Assembly (NCBI GenBank): GCA_963726765.1
Contig: CAVSDH010000008.1
Location: forward strand, 1-64,000
From: CAIWHR01 sp963726765
GTDB taxonomy: Bacteria; Pseudomonadota; Gammaproteobacteria; Burkholderiales; Casimicrobiaceae
DNA: 64,000 nt
Direction: 5' to 3'
Below the pieces are notes generated by a model. The model ran no database searches. It was not told where the DNA came from and saw only the letters and a program-made list of their open reading frames with translations. This document shows, piece after piece, positions 35,857 to 45,781 of this stretch. A program made the translations under genes and the position numbers. How positions within the stretch are numbered: the first letter of the stretch is position 1; the number at the start of each line of letters is the position of its first letter.

Positions 35857-37341
35857 ATGGTCGAGCGCAAGACCCGCCCCGCTCCTCTCACCCTCGTCGC
35901 CCGCAAGTCTGCCAAGCCCGCCGGCAAGTTCGGACCGGCCACCCGCCTCCAGCCCCCCGCCAAGCTCTTCGTGCTCGACACGAACGTGCTGATGCACGAT
36001 CCGACGAGCCTGTTCCGGTTCGAGGAGCACGACATCTACCTGCCGATCCTCACGCTGGAGGAGCTCGACAACAACAAGAAGGGCGTGAGCGAGGTCGCGC
36101 GCAACGCGCGGCAGGCATCGCGTTTCCTGGACGAGCTCGTGACCGCCATGCCGAACGGGATCACCGACGGCATCGCTCTCGACGTCAAGTCGGGCGGCGC
36201 GGCTACCGGCAAGCTGTACCTGCAGACCGAGATCATCACGACGGTGCTTCCCTCCTCGCTCGCCAACGGCAAGGCCGACAACCAGATCCTTGCGGTGGTG
36301 ATGCACCTGCAGAATCTGCATCCCAAGCGGCACGTGATCCTGGTGAGCAAGGACATCAACATGCGGATCAAGGCGCGTGCGCTGGGCATTGCCGCCGAGG
36401 ATTATTTCAACGACAAGGTGCTGGAGGACACCGAGCTCCTGTTCTCCGGAATGGAAGAGCTGCCGGCCGACTTCTGGGAGCGCCACGGCAAGGGCATGGA
36501 GTCATGGCAGCAAGGGGGCCACACCTATTACCGTCTGACCGGCCCGCTGGTGCCCACGCTGCTCATCAACGAATTCGTCTACCAGGAAACGCCGGGGGCC
36601 GCGCCGCTCTACGCGCTGGTGAAGGAGACGAGCGGCCGCACCGCCGTCTTGCAGACGCTGAAGGACTACACGCACCAGAAGAACAACGTCTGGGGCATCA
36701 CCGCGCGCAATCGGGAGCAGAACTTCGCCCTCAACCTGCTCATGAACCCGGAGATCGACTTCGTCAGTCTCCTGGGACAGGCCGGCACCGGCAAGACGCT
36801 GCTGACGCTGGCCGCGGGGCTCATGCTGACGCTCGAGTTCAAGGTCTATTCCGAGATCATCATGACGCGGGTCACGGTGCCGGTCGGCGAGGACATCGGC
36901 TTCCTCCCCGGCACCGAGGAAGAGAAGATGAATCCGTGGATGGGAGCCCTCGAGGACAATCTCGACGTTCTGAACAAGACCGACGACGAGGCGGGAGAAT
37001 GGGGGCGCGCCGCCACGCGCGACCTCATCCGTTCGCGGATCAAGGTCAAGAGCCTCAACTTCATGCGCGGGCGCACGTTCATCAACAAGTACCTGATCAT
37101 CGACGAGGCGCAGAACCTGACACCCAAGCAGATGAAGACGCTGGTGACGCGCGCGGGACCCGGCACCAAGGTCGTGTGCCTCGGCAACATCGCGCAGATC
37201 GACACCCCTTACCTGACCGAAGGCAGCTCGGGCATCACCTACGTCGTCGACCGCTTCAAGGGCTGGGCCCACTCCGGCCACGTGACGCTCCAGCGGGGCG
37301 AGCGCTCGCGGCTCGCCGACCACGCGGCGGAGATTCTCTAA
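35857..37341 (+). CDS. PIN-PhoH family ATPase
   Basis: This 494-residue protein has an N-terminal PIN nuclease domain (about 30-165, with LFVLDTNVLMHDPTSLF, EELDNNKKG and ADNQILAVV) followed by a PhoH-type RecA-like ATPase (Walker A LLGQAGTGKTLLTLAAG near residue 308, Walker B YLIIDEAQNLTPKQMKTL). The final motif reads TYVVDRFKGW. The fusion is the YlaK/PhoH2-like class associated with RNA handling. Start ATG 35857 has an AGGAG site five bases upstream. Confidence 0.93.
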   Translation: MVERKTRPAPLTLVARKSAKPAGKFGPATRLQPPAKLFVLDTNVLMHDPTSLFRFEEHDIYLPILTLEELDNNKKGVSEVARNARQASRFLDELVTAMPNGITDGIALDVKSGGAATGKLYLQTEIITTVLPSSLANGKADNQILAVVMHLQNLHPKRHVILVSKDINMRIKARALGIAAEDYFNDKVLEDTELLFSGMEELPADFWERHGKGMESWQQGGHTYYRLTGPLVPTLLINEFVYQETPGAAPLYALVKETSGRTAVLQTLKDYTHQKNNVWGITARNREQNFALNLLMNPEIDFVSLLGQAGTGKTLLTLAAGLMLTLEFKVYSEIIMTRVTVPVGEDIGFLPGTEEEKMNPWMGALEDNLDVLNKTDDEAGEWGRAATRDLIRSRIKVKSLNFMRGRTFINKYLIIDEAQNLTPKQMKTLVTRAGPGTKVVCLGNIAQIDTPYLTEGSSGITYVVDRFKGWAHSGHVTLQRGERSRLADHAAEIL

Positions 37342-37452
37342 GCGTCGGTGCGCAGGCGCTCGATCGCTTGTACGCGTCGTCCGCAGGCCCCATCCCGAAC
37401 TGAAATGCGCGGGCCGCGGCCGGACGCGTCGGCCATGGTGCCGTTGCGGCCC

Positions 37453-38604
37453 TTATCCCGCGTCTGGCGCCGACCGTACGCCATGCCGGCCGGTGAAGCG
37501 AGCGAACGGCGCGCCCCCCACCGGCGCGTCGGCGAGCGCACGGCGCGTCGCGTCGAGATACTGGCGGCCGAAGCGCCGATCGGGCTCGAGGTGGGCGGAT
37601 TCCGCCCATTCGTTCCACGCGTTGATGAACACGAGCCGTTCGTCTCCCTGATGCTTGCTCCCTGACGCGAGCGACGACTTCGCGAAGCCACAGCTCATAG
37701 ACTTCCGGCGTCGAATTGACGAACGTCAGCGCATGATTCGGACGTCTCGCCGTATTGTCCCAGCCCGGCATGACCGTAGCGGTGCACACGGTAAGGTGGC
37801 GGGGCAGCCGCGATCGAATCGAGCACGAAGCGCCGGTAATCGACGACCTGGCCGTCGAAGTCGGGATTCATGAAATCAATTTCGGCGTTGATGGGCGGGG
37901 TTCGTACGCCGTGAGGCGGAAACTCGACCAGCGCGTCGAAACCATATTGCGACGGATCGCCGGTGTCGTAGGTCTTTGCCGCGCAAAGATAGAGATCGCC
38001 GATGCCCTCGCGGCGGCAGACCTCGCGCCAGATCGCGGCGCTGGCGCGCACGTCCGGCAGCACGCCGACGCGATAGACCATGAAGAGCGGGCGGCCGTCG
38101 ACGCGCAGGTAGCGCGGAGTCGCGGAAATGCGGAAGCAGGTCGCGTACGAGGCGCTCGTCGTCGTCGCGCGAGGGATTTTGCGCGATCAGGATTTCGCGA
38201 TCGGCGCCGTCCCAGCGCCGCGTCCAGTTCTCGTTGGCCCAGCAGAAGCAATACGGGAAATCCGGGCGGCCCGATTCCCGCATTTCCTCCACCGGACGCT
38301 CGAGCAGGCGCTTGCCGGCGAACCAGTAGTAGTAGTAGCAGAACCCGTGAATGCCGCTGGCGCGGGCAAGTGCCGCCTGCTGTTCTCGCGTTTCGGGGAC
38401 CCGCAGGTCGTAGAACCCCAGGTCGGCGGGCAGGTGCGGTTGGTAATGACCGTCGAAGTTGGGTCGCGCGCGCGTGACGTTGGACCATTCGGTGAAACCC
38501 GGCCCCCACCAGCGATCGTTCTCCGGGATCGGATGAAACTGCGACAGGTGGAACGCGATGGCGCGCACCGGCGCGCCGCCGCGGACCGACGGACGGTCGT
38601 TCAT
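37453..38604 (-). pseudogene. WbsX-like glycosyltransferase/GH99-like protein (frameshifted)
   Basis: About 384 codons are spread over four reading frames. The assembled order is RAIAFHLSQFHPIPENDRWW, WGPGFTEWSNVTRARPNFDG, GFCYYYYWFAGKRLLERPV, WANENWTRRWDG, then LFMVYRVGVLPDVRASAAI, then VMPGWDNTARRPNHALTFVN, then LVFINAWNEWAESAHLEPD. These are hallmark motifs of WbsX-type proteins, usually in O-antigen or rhamnan loci. Breaks lie near 38118, 37778 and 37665. The start at 38604 overlaps the upstream gene by ATGA. Biochemical activity is not established for the family. Confidence 0.8.
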
Positions 38605-40220
38605 GCGACCGACGTCGTCCATTCCGCGCTCGCCGCAATCGAGGGCGCCGTGCCGAATATGAATTCGCGGTAGCGCCGGAATTGTGCCTTCGCGTCGAGC
38701 AGCGCCAATATCTTCTCGCGACCGGCGCGACCGATCGCTGCCGCTTTTCGAGGTGCGCGCTGCAGATCCGAGAGCTGCTCGATGTGCCTCCGCCGCCGAC
38801 GCGTAGAGGAGGCCGTCGACCCCGTGCTCGATGCGCTCGGCGTGGATGGAGGCGCGCGGGCACAGCACCGGAACACCGAACGCCATCGCGCCGTAGAGTT
38901 CGCGGCCGATCGTGTCCTGCCACCACGTCTCGGTGCGATGAACGAAGCAGCCGAGCGGGACGAGAAACGATTCCAGTCCGCGCGGCCGTCGCTCGAAGAA
39001 GCGGGTCCGCGCGCTGGCACCGAGCGAAAAGCGAAAGCGCCCCGGGTCGTAGATGTGGAGGCGACCCGCATTCCGGGCGAGCTCCTTCACGAAGTCCTTG
39101 TCCGGCGGCTCGCCGACGATACTATGGCTCTGCCCGACGATACCGACCGTCCACGTCGACGGCGGGTCGATCCGGTCATCCTCGCGCGCGACCCCCTGCG
39201 GCGAAGTCGCGGCCAACGTCACTGCAGGGTCGAGCGGCGGGGGCAGGACCACATGGCCGTGGCCGAATCGCCCCGCCATGGCCTCGGACACGAACACGAG
39301 ATCGAGCGGACGCGCGCCATCGTGCGCGATCGCGCGCAGCTGGTCGAGGCAGCGCGTCGGCGCGGAGGGCAGGCAAAAGACGACCACCCGTTCCGCGATC
39401 GCCCTGTCAATCCACGCGGCGCAATCGAAATCGAGGCCGACGATCACGTGGGTTCCGCCGCGTGGCACCGAGCCTGTTCCGGCGTCGATTCTCCGGTAAC
39501 GGCGCGCGTCAAGCACTTCCGATCCGTCTCCGTCGACCGCCCAGCGCGTGTGTCCTTCGCATCGAGGAGCGACGCCAGCCGTCGCAGCAGCCACCCGTCG
39601 TCCAGTTCTCCGGCATGAACGCGTCCGATCAGGTGGACCGCCGTCGGCGGCGAGTTCTTGGCGTGCACGTCACCCAATGGAGTCGTGCGCCCCGCTGTAC
39701 CCCCGCCAAGGGCGAGATCCACAAGAATGGGAAGCGCGCGCTCCGCGAGTTCCTCGGGCTGCGCGCGCGCCAAGGTGGTCCTGGCGTCCTGTATAAGCAG
39801 CAGATTGTGTTCGATCGCCGGGTACGGGGGCCGCAACGTCAGCGCTGCCGAGATCAGGCGCTCCGCTTCGTCCACCGCTCCGCGGCCCAGCTCGATGACT
39901 CCCAGCATGTGCAACGCGTCGTGGGTGCCGGCCGCCGCGGCGATCACGTCGCGGTACTCGCGCGCGGCTTCGTCGACCCTGCCCGCCTTCTGCAATTCGA
40001 GCGCGAGCACCATTTTCGCGCCCAGCTGATCGCGTGCGGCCTCGTCGAGATGCGCCCACTCGCCGCCCGGTGCGCGATACGCCGACCGCAGCGACGCCGC
40101 GGGTACGTCGTTGGCGTCCGCCGAGCGAGCGAGCGAACCGTGACACTCCTTGTAGCGAAGACCGCTGCCGCAGGGACATGGGCTGTTCCGCGAGGCCGGC
40201 GCGACAACCGCGTCGCTCAT
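38601..40220 (-). pseudogene. SEC-C motif/TPR/glycosyltransferase fusion (frameshifted)
   Basis: Three domains are assembled from three frames, giving about 540 residues. Residues 11-24 contain the zinc-binding SEC-C motif RNSPCPCGSGLRYKECHG. Residues about 50-170 form TPR-like helices (KAGRVDEAAREYRDVIAAAA, RPPYPAIEHNLLL). The rest is a GT-B-like domain with VGIVGQSHSIVGEPPDK, LVPLGCFVHRTETWWQDTIG and GMAFGVPVLCPRAS-like text, in which the family's E/x7-E region is not clear. Breaks lie near 39548 and 38786. It starts with ATG 40220, overlapping the methyltransferase stop. Confidence 0.72.
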
Positions 40221-41002
40221 ACAATCGGGCTCGGCACGGATATCGACGGAAGCGTCGGCCCCCCCTCGCATGGTTCAGTGGACGCGCGCGCATCGACAAC
40301 GTACTGGATCGCGTAGAGATCCTCCAGGTCCTCCCGGTTGCGAAACGCGATCGACAGGTTTTGCGTGACGAGCTTCCCGGGTCGCCGCGCGATCACGTAC
40401 CGGTCGACCCAGGCCGGCTGCGTCAGCGGCTCCATGTGAGAAACCGCGTATCCGGTCTCCTCGAACAGGCGCCGGAGAGTGTCGCGCGTGAAGAACCGCA
40501 CGTGCGTGATGTCCAGCACTCCATGGGGGCCGTACTCCCAACGCCCGGCCGCAAGCTCGTCCAGATTCGCCAGATTGCGGATGTTCGGCACGCTCGCCAG
40601 AACGCGCGTTCCAGGCTGAATCCACGATCGTATCCGGGCGAGCGCGCGCCACGGGTCGTAGAGGTGCTCCAGCACGTCGAGGAGCAGCACCGTCCCGATC
40701 GCCACGTCGCCGACGTCCCTCGCGAGATCCACGTCGTCGATGCTGGCGCACACGACGTCGTCGAGAAACTGGCGCGCGTAACGGGCGGCGTGGGGATTGA
40801 GTTCGATGCCGATCACGCGCGTGCCGGGAAATTTTTCCTTGATGAGCTTGCCGGTCGCGCCCCCGCCGCAGCCGACATCCAGCACGACGCCAGGGGGATC
40901 GTTGATGAAGCTCGCGACTTCGGGGCGCGGATTCTGGTGATACTGCGGATCGAATTCCGTGTCCGTCGCGAGGTGCGTCTTCCAGACAGGCGTGTAGGCC
41001 AT
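40217..41002 (-). CDS. Class I SAM-dependent methyltransferase
   Basis: This 261-residue methyltransferase has motif I VVLDVGCGGGATGKLIKEKF near residue 40, the acidic motif II with GIELNPHAARYA, and the post-I motif LLLDVLEHLYDPWRAL. The segment DITHVRFFTRDTLRRLFEE is common in sugar/glycan-associated methyltransferases. It is the first gene of the glycan cassette and ends in an ATGA overlap. The acceptor is unknown. Confidence 0.88.
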   Translation of the reverse strand: MAYTPVWKTHLATDTEFDPQYHQNPRPEVASFINDPPGVVLDVGCGGGATGKLIKEKFPGTRVIGIELNPHAARYARQFLDDVVCASIDDVDLARDVGDVAIGTVLLLDVLEHLYDPWRALARIRSWIQPGTRVLASVPNIRNLANLDELAAGRWEYGPHGVLDITHVRFFTRDTLRRLFEETGYAVSHMEPLTQPAWVDRYVIARRPGKLVTQNLSIAFRNREDLEDLYAIQYVVDARASTEPCEGGPTLPSISVPSPIV

Positions 41003-41039
41003 GGTTCGGGGAACGGAAGGAAGAAGGCGCCGCGTGCAG

Positions 41040-42407
41040 CTAGTAGCTGCCCGGCGTCGCAAAGTTCTCGAAGCGGGTGTACTCGCCGAGGAAGGTCAGT
41101 CGCACGGTGCCGATCGGCCCGTTGCGCTGCTTGCCGATGATGATCTCGGCGACGCCCTTGTCCTGCGTCTCGGGGTTGTAGACCTCATCGCGATAGATGA
41201 ACAGGATCACGTCCGCATCCTGCTCGATGGCGCCGCTCTCGCGCAGGTCCGACATGACCGGACGCTTGTTCGGCCGCTGCTCGAGCGAACGATTCAATTG
41301 CGAGAGCGCCATCACCGGCACCTTGAGCTCCTTGGCCAGCGACTTCATCGCCCGCGAAATTTCCGAGATCTCGGTCGCGCGATTCTCGCCGCTGGTCGAC
41401 GCCTGCATCAGCTGCAGATAGTCGACGATCACGAGTCCGAGCTTGCCGTACGTCTTCATGAGACGACGGGCGCGCGATCGGACTTCGATCGCATTGAGCG
41501 CCGGCGTCTCGTCGATCAGAATCGGCGCCTCGTTGAGCTGGCCGAGCGCTGTCGAAAGCTTTTCCCAGTCCCCGGCGGCGAGACGGCCGGTGCGCAGCTT
41601 GTGCTGGTCGAGACGCCCGACCGACCCGATCAACCGCAGCGCGAGCTGCGACGCGCCCATTTCCATCGAGAACACGACGACCGGCAAGCCCGCCTTGAGC
41701 GCGACGTGCTCGCCGATATTCAATGCGAGCGACGTCTTGCCCATGCTCGGCCGACCGGCGACGACGACGAGATCGCCCGGCTGCATGCCGGAGGTCATCC
41801 GGTCGAGATCCGAAAATCCGGTCGGAACGCCCGTCACGTCCGACGGATCGTCGCGGTTGTAGAGAGTTTCGATTCGATCGACGACCCCCGCGAGCAACGT
41901 GCCGATCGTCACCACCTGCTGAGCGCCGCGCGAGCCTTGCTCGGCGATGTGCAGTACCTTCGCTTCCGCCTGGTCGAGGACGTCCTTGGCGCTGCGGCCG
42001 AGCGGGTTGTAGGCGGAATCCGCAATGTCGCCCGCGGTCGCCGCCAGCTGGCGCAGGATCGAGCGGTCGCGGACGATCTGCGCGTAGTGCCGGATGTTCG
42101 CAGCCGTGGGCACGTTGCCGACCAGCGCCCCCAGGTAGACGAGCCCGCCGACATAGTCGAGCTTTTGCGAGGAGGCGAGCGACTCCGAGACGGTGACCAC
42201 ATCGGCCGGCTTGCCGTCCGCGGCAAGCTTGAGGATGTGCTGGTAGATGAGCCGGTGCGCCTCGCTGTAGAAGTCCGCGTCGGTGAGCACGTCGCCCACC
42301 TTGTCGGCCGCCTCGTTGTCGAGCAGCAGGCCGCCAAGCACCGACTGCTCCGCCTCCAGCGAATGGGGCGGAAGCTTGAGTGCGTCGAGTTGCGCGTCGT
42401 CGGGCAT
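41040..42407 (-). CDS. dnaB: Replicative DNA helicase DnaB
   Basis: This 455-residue hexameric helicase has an N-terminal collar domain opening PPHSLEAEQSVLGGLLLDNE. The RecA-fold C-terminal domain shows Walker A VVAGRPSMGKTSLALNIGEH near residue 220 and Walker B LVIVDYLQLM, then DLRESGAIEQDADVILFIYR. The final QRNGPIGTVRLTFLGEYTRF is standard. The gene is co-directional with the downstream methyltransferase but probably independent. Confidence 0.97.
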   Translation of the reverse strand: MPDDAQLDALKLPPHSLEAEQSVLGGLLLDNEAADKVGDVLTDADFYSEAHRLIYQHILKLAADGKPADVVTVSESLASSQKLDYVGGLVYLGALVGNVPTAANIRHYAQIVRDRSILRQLAATAGDIADSAYNPLGRSAKDVLDQAEAKVLHIAEQGSRGAQQVVTIGTLLAGVVDRIETLYNRDDPSDVTGVPTGFSDLDRMTSGMQPGDLVVVAGRPSMGKTSLALNIGEHVALKAGLPVVVFSMEMGASQLALRLIGSVGRLDQHKLRTGRLAAGDWEKLSTALGQLNEAPILIDETPALNAIEVRSRARRLMKTYGKLGLVIVDYLQLMQASTSGENRATEISEISRAMKSLAKELKVPVMALSQLNRSLEQRPNKRPVMSDLRESGAIEQDADVILFIYRDEVYNPETQDKGVAEIIIGKQRNGPIGTVRLTFLGEYTRFENFATPGSY

Positions 42408-42701
42408 CGTGGCGGCACCGGATCACGGTCGCAGGCGGCAGGGAGAGGATTCGCTGCGCCTTCATTCTAGCAGGAGGGGGTGCGCGGACACGTTCGGCGC
42501 GCGTTCCCGCCGGACACCGCCTCATTGCCACCGCGACGTCGAGCCACGCCGTCGGGCGTCGACGATTCGACATCGGGCGTGCGTCTGCCGGCCACGCGCG
42601 CAAGCGACACACGCAGCGGGGCGACAACGCCCGCATCGATCATAGGCCGCGCCCGATTCGACGGCGTCGGGCAGCAGGCCAATCCTCGCCCGCAGCTCGA
42701 T
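42408..42701 (-). other. Gap upstream of dnaB
   Basis: The 294-bp region between the histidine kinase stop and dnaB has no supported gene. It should contain the dnaB promoter. A TAGAAT hexamer (minus strand, 42464-42469) could be a -10, but no -35 was found at 16-18 bp. Confidence 0.4.
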
Positions 42702-44090
42702 TCAATCTGCGGCGGATCGACGGTCGGCGAGCCGCGCAAACGTGGCGCGAACGCACGTACCCGAGTGACCGGCGGGTGCCGTGATCCGAAGTTGCCCCTC
42801 GTGGCGGGCGACCACCTCGTGCACGATCGCAAGTCCGAGCCCCGACCCGTCGCCCGGCGACCCGGGGATTCGATAGAACCGCTCGAGCACGTTGCTGCGC
42901 TCGCTTTCAGGAATGCCCGGGCCCGTGTCTTCGACCTCGACGAATCCCGTGTCGTCGTGGCATCCGGTCCGCACCGTCACGTGACCGCCTTCCGGCGTAT
43001 ATCGCAATGCGTTGTCCAGGAGGTTGTCGACGAGCTCGGGCAACAGCAGCGGATCACCAAGGATCTCGGCTCGCTCCAGCTCGAATCCGAGATCGATTCC
43101 GAGGCGATGCGCGTGCGGGACCCATACGCGCGCGGCGGATTCGGCGATGGCGCGGAGATCGATCCGCTGCGGCTCTCGGCCGTGGTCCGGCGCGCTTTCC
43201 GCCTTCGCAAGGGCGAGCAGTTGCTTGGCAAGGCGACTCGCACGGACGGTTGCTCCGTGCATTCGCTCCACTTCGTCGCGAACCTCGGGCGACCACTCCC
43301 TTCGCAGCAGCAGCTCGAGGTGCATCTGCAGGCCGGCAAGCGGCGTCCGCAGCTGGTGCGCGGCGTTCGCGAGGAACCGCTGCTGCACGTTGCTCGCATC
43401 CCGCACCCGGCTCAGCAGCTCATTGAAGGCTTCGACCAGGGGCGCAATCTCCAACGGTGCACTGGATGCCCGCAGCGGCCGCAGGTCGCGAGGCGCCCGC
43501 CGCGTCAATTCCTGGCGCAGCTGCTCGAGCGGCCGCAATCCGCGGGCGACGCCAAGCCAGGCGAGCGCGGTCGCGGCAATCGCAACGAACAGCGTCGGCA
43601 CAAATTCGGCGACGAGAATCTCGCCGATCAGGCGATTGCGTTTGTGCAGCGTCTCGCCGACCTGCACGGTGTACCCACTCGCCGCCCGGTGAGCAGCGAC
43701 ACGGATATTTTCGCCGTCGTTTACGCCATCGAAAAATACGTGCTGGCCCGGGCCCAGTTCGGGGGGAGGCGGCAGGTCCTGCACGCCGTCCACGATGGCG
43801 CTCGTCGGCGAGCGGACCTGAAAGACCACCCGGTCGAATTGGTCGTAGACAAGCGCCTCGAGCGCCTTCTGCGGCAGATCGACGTGTGCGCCTCCCGATT
43901 CGATCCGCAGGTTTTCGGCAATGTCGAGCGCAGGGTCGAGCAGCGAGCGATCGTACGCGTCGTTCGCCGAACGGAGAGCCACCCAGTAGGAGACGGCTCC
44001 GGCCCCCGCCACCATCAGGACAAGCGCACTGACGAGAAACACCAGCATGCGCCGGCGAATGCTCGTCCTCCCCGAAGGGCCGTCACTCAT
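42702..44090 (-). CDS. Two-component sensor histidine kinase, TctE/QseC-like
   Basis: This 462-residue kinase has an N-terminal membrane helix (RRRMLVFLVSALVLMVAGAG), a periplasmic sensor domain of about 130 residues of the 2CSK_N type, a second helix near 170-190, HAMP, and a HisKA H-box ANAAHQLRTPLAGLQMHLEL. ATPase boxes are ELVDNLLDNALRYTPEGG, EDTGPGIPESE and GDGSGLGLAIVHEV. The start overlaps the response regulator stop by eight bases. Signal and targets are unknown. Confidence 0.93.
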   Translation of the reverse strand: MSDGPSGRTSIRRRMLVFLVSALVLMVAGAGAVSYWVALRSANDAYDRSLLDPALDIAENLRIESGGAHVDLPQKALEALVYDQFDRVVFQVRSPTSAIVDGVQDLPPPPELGPGQHVFFDGVNDGENIRVAAHRAASGYTVQVGETLHKRNRLIGEILVAEFVPTLFVAIAATALAWLGVARGLRPLEQLRQELTRRAPRDLRPLRASSAPLEIAPLVEAFNELLSRVRDASNVQQRFLANAAHQLRTPLAGLQMHLELLLRREWSPEVRDEVERMHGATVRASRLAKQLLALAKAESAPDHGREPQRIDLRAIAESAARVWVPHAHRLGIDLGFELERAEILGDPLLLPELVDNLLDNALRYTPEGGHVTVRTGCHDDTGFVEVEDTGPGIPESERSNVLERFYRIPGSPGDGSGLGLAIVHEVVARHEGQLRITAPAGHSGTCVRATFARLADRRSAAD

Positions 44091-44751
44091 GGGTGCCTTC
44101 CCACATGTAGCCGAACCCGCGCACCGTTCGAATGTGCACACCCGCGGCTTCGATCTTGGTGCGCAGCCGGGACACGTAGACCTCGATCGCATTCGGCGAC
44201 AGGTTTTCCTCGACCGCCGACAGGCTCTCGGCGATCTGATCCTTGCTGAGCACGCGATTGGGCCGCGCGAAGAACAGTTCCAGGAGCGCCCACTCGCGCG
44301 GCGTGAGGTCGACCAGCTTGTCGTGCACGCGGATGCGTTTGGCGGCGACGTCGACCGATAGGCCGTCAACCGTCCATTGGCCCGCCGAGGGCGCGGAACG
44401 CCTGAGCAATGCGCGCACACGCGCTTCGAACTCGGTGACCGAAAACGGCTTGGTCAGGTAATCGTCGGCACCGAGATCGAGTCCGTGCACGCGATCTTCG
44501 ACAGCGTCGCGCGCGGTCAGCACGAGCACGTTGGTCGTCGACTTTCGCGACCGCAGGCGCCGCAGCACTTCGAACCCGTCGATGTCCGGCAATCCCACGT
44601 CGAGGACCACCAGATCGAATTGCTCGGTTCTGAGCAGCAGGTCCGCGTGGCGGCCGGTCCTGGCCTGGGCAACGCCGTGCCCGGACCGGGTCAGCGCCGC
44701 TGTCAGCCCGTCGACGAGCAGGGCGTCGTCTTCTACGACCAGTATGCGCAT
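44083..44751 (-). CDS. OmpR-family response regulator, TctD/QseB-like
   Basis: This 222-residue regulator has a receiver domain (MRILVVEDDALLVDGL; phospho-Asp in LVVLDVGLPDIDGFEVLRRL; Lys in LTKPFSVTEFEARVRALL) and a winged-helix DNA-binding domain (LTPREWALLELFFARPNRVL to RTVRGFGYMWEG). It is paired with the downstream sensor kinase, with which it overlaps. No tricarboxylate transporter is adjacent, so the ligand class is not implied. Confidence 0.95.
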   Translation of the reverse strand: MRILVVEDDALLVDGLTAALTRSGHGVAQARTGRHADLLLRTEQFDLVVLDVGLPDIDGFEVLRRLRSRKSTTNVLVLTARDAVEDRVHGLDLGADDYLTKPFSVTEFEARVRALLRRSAPSAGQWTVDGLSVDVAAKRIRVHDKLVDLTPREWALLELFFARPNRVLSKDQIAESLSAVEENLSPNAIEVYVSRLRTKIEAAGVHIRTVRGFGYMWEGTHE

Positions 44752-45629
44752 GAAGAGTTTGGCGCACTTCCGGTTGGCGGTGGACCGTACGCGAGCAGCA
44801 TCCTGACTCTTGCGAGTAGCCGGTCCCGATCTCGCGCCGTCGGGCATGCGGCGCGCAGGGGCGGCCCATGCGATCCATGATACGCGCGCGGCGGCACCAG
44901 TGGATCGCGCCGCGCCCCACGACGATGAGCGATCGTCAGAAGTGACGTCTTGTACCCGATCGCAAACCCATGCGGCAGCAGCTCGATCATGAACGGCGTG
45001 TCGCGGCTGTGCGCGTACCAGCCGGACAGCCCGCCGACGGCCCAGCCGGCCAGCACGTCGGTCTGCCAGTGCGCCTGGTTCTTGATCCGCCCGGCACCGA
45101 CGTAGAGCGGCAGCAGCAGCAGCGCGTACGCCGCCGGATTGTCCTTCGCGTACTCGATGACGTACGGCGTCACCAGCGCCGCCGACACCGCGGCTTCGCC
45201 GCTCGGAAAGCTGTGGTTCGAGCCGCCCTGGAACCACAGGCACGGATTGTCCTGCGGATTCGGGCGCGCGCGCGTGAAGATGTATTTTCCTGCCTCGGCC
45301 GCGACCCCGCCGATGATTTCGGAATCGATGCCCTGCCACATCGTCTTGCCGAAGCGGGATTCGGATCCCTCCCAGATCGCGCCGCCGATCTGCGCAATCG
45401 TGAGTGCTCCCACGATCCCGCGGTAGACATTCGGGTCCCACATTCCCGACGCGTCGTAGCTGCCGCGATGGTCGATGTGCGACCAGCCGCAGTTCTGCGC
45501 CGTTGCGGGCGATGGAGCCATCGGCAGCATGAATGCGGTGAGCGGAACAGGGATCGCAAATTCGCATCCCGGGTTCCGGGTTCCGGCATCGTCCGAGGTC
45601 ACGCTGGCGCACATGTCATGTCGCGCCAT
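44733..45629 (-). CDS. PAP2 superfamily phosphatase (variant PSGE motif)
   Basis: This membrane-associated or periplasmic phosphatase shows the three PAP2 motifs: KYIFTRARPNPQDN (K-x6-RP), NHSFPSGEAAVSAALV (normally PSGH) and RIKNQAHWQTDVLAGWAVGG (R-x6-H-x3-D). The catalytic His of PSGH is replaced by Glu. An N-terminal signal-like stretch ends near ATAQNCGW. The last 60 residues of the open frame run into the regulator gene and look non-native. A natural end near 44937 (GYKRHF after removing one A near 44952) is likely. The start is uncertain (45629 or 45602). Confidence 0.7.
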   Translation of the reverse strand: MARHDMCASVTSDDAGTRNPGCEFAIPVPLTAFMLPMAPSPATAQNCGWSHIDHRGSYDASGMWDPNVYRGIVGALTIAQIGGAIWEGSESRFGKTMWQGIDSEIIGGVAAEAGKYIFTRARPNPQDNPCLWFQGGSNHSFPSGEAAVSAALVTPYVIEYAKDNPAAYALLLLPLYVGAGRIKNQAHWQTDVLAGWAVGGLSGWYAHSRDTPFMIELLPHGFAIGYKTSLLTIAHRRGARRDPLVPPRAYHGSHGPPLRAACPTARDRDRLLARVRMLLAYGPPPTGSAPNSSCAYWS

Positions 45630-45732
45630 CCTACGGGCACCATCTGTCACCGGACTTGCAGTAACCTGACGCCTCGCTGACGGCGAATGCATCGCGAACG
45701 ACGCCCCGAGCGGGCGGCTTCCTGCCCCAATG

Positions 45733-45757
45733 AAAAAGGGGCCGTCCCCGGCCCCTT
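45733..45757 (-). terminator. Intrinsic terminator of the rpsF-rplI operon
   Basis: On the minus strand, AAGGGGCCG pairs with CGGCCCCTT around a four-base loop, followed by a run of T residues. It lies 25 bases after the rplI stop and before the PAP2 gene, which is on the same strand. Confidence 0.85.
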
Positions 45758-45781
45758 CCGCACACTTCGATCGATCGGGCG

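Noticed and set aside
44733..44936. C-terminal extension of the PAP2 protein
   Set aside because: It has Arg/Pro-rich out-of-frame composition and overlaps the start of the response regulator gene. A one-base shift gives a natural end at 44937.
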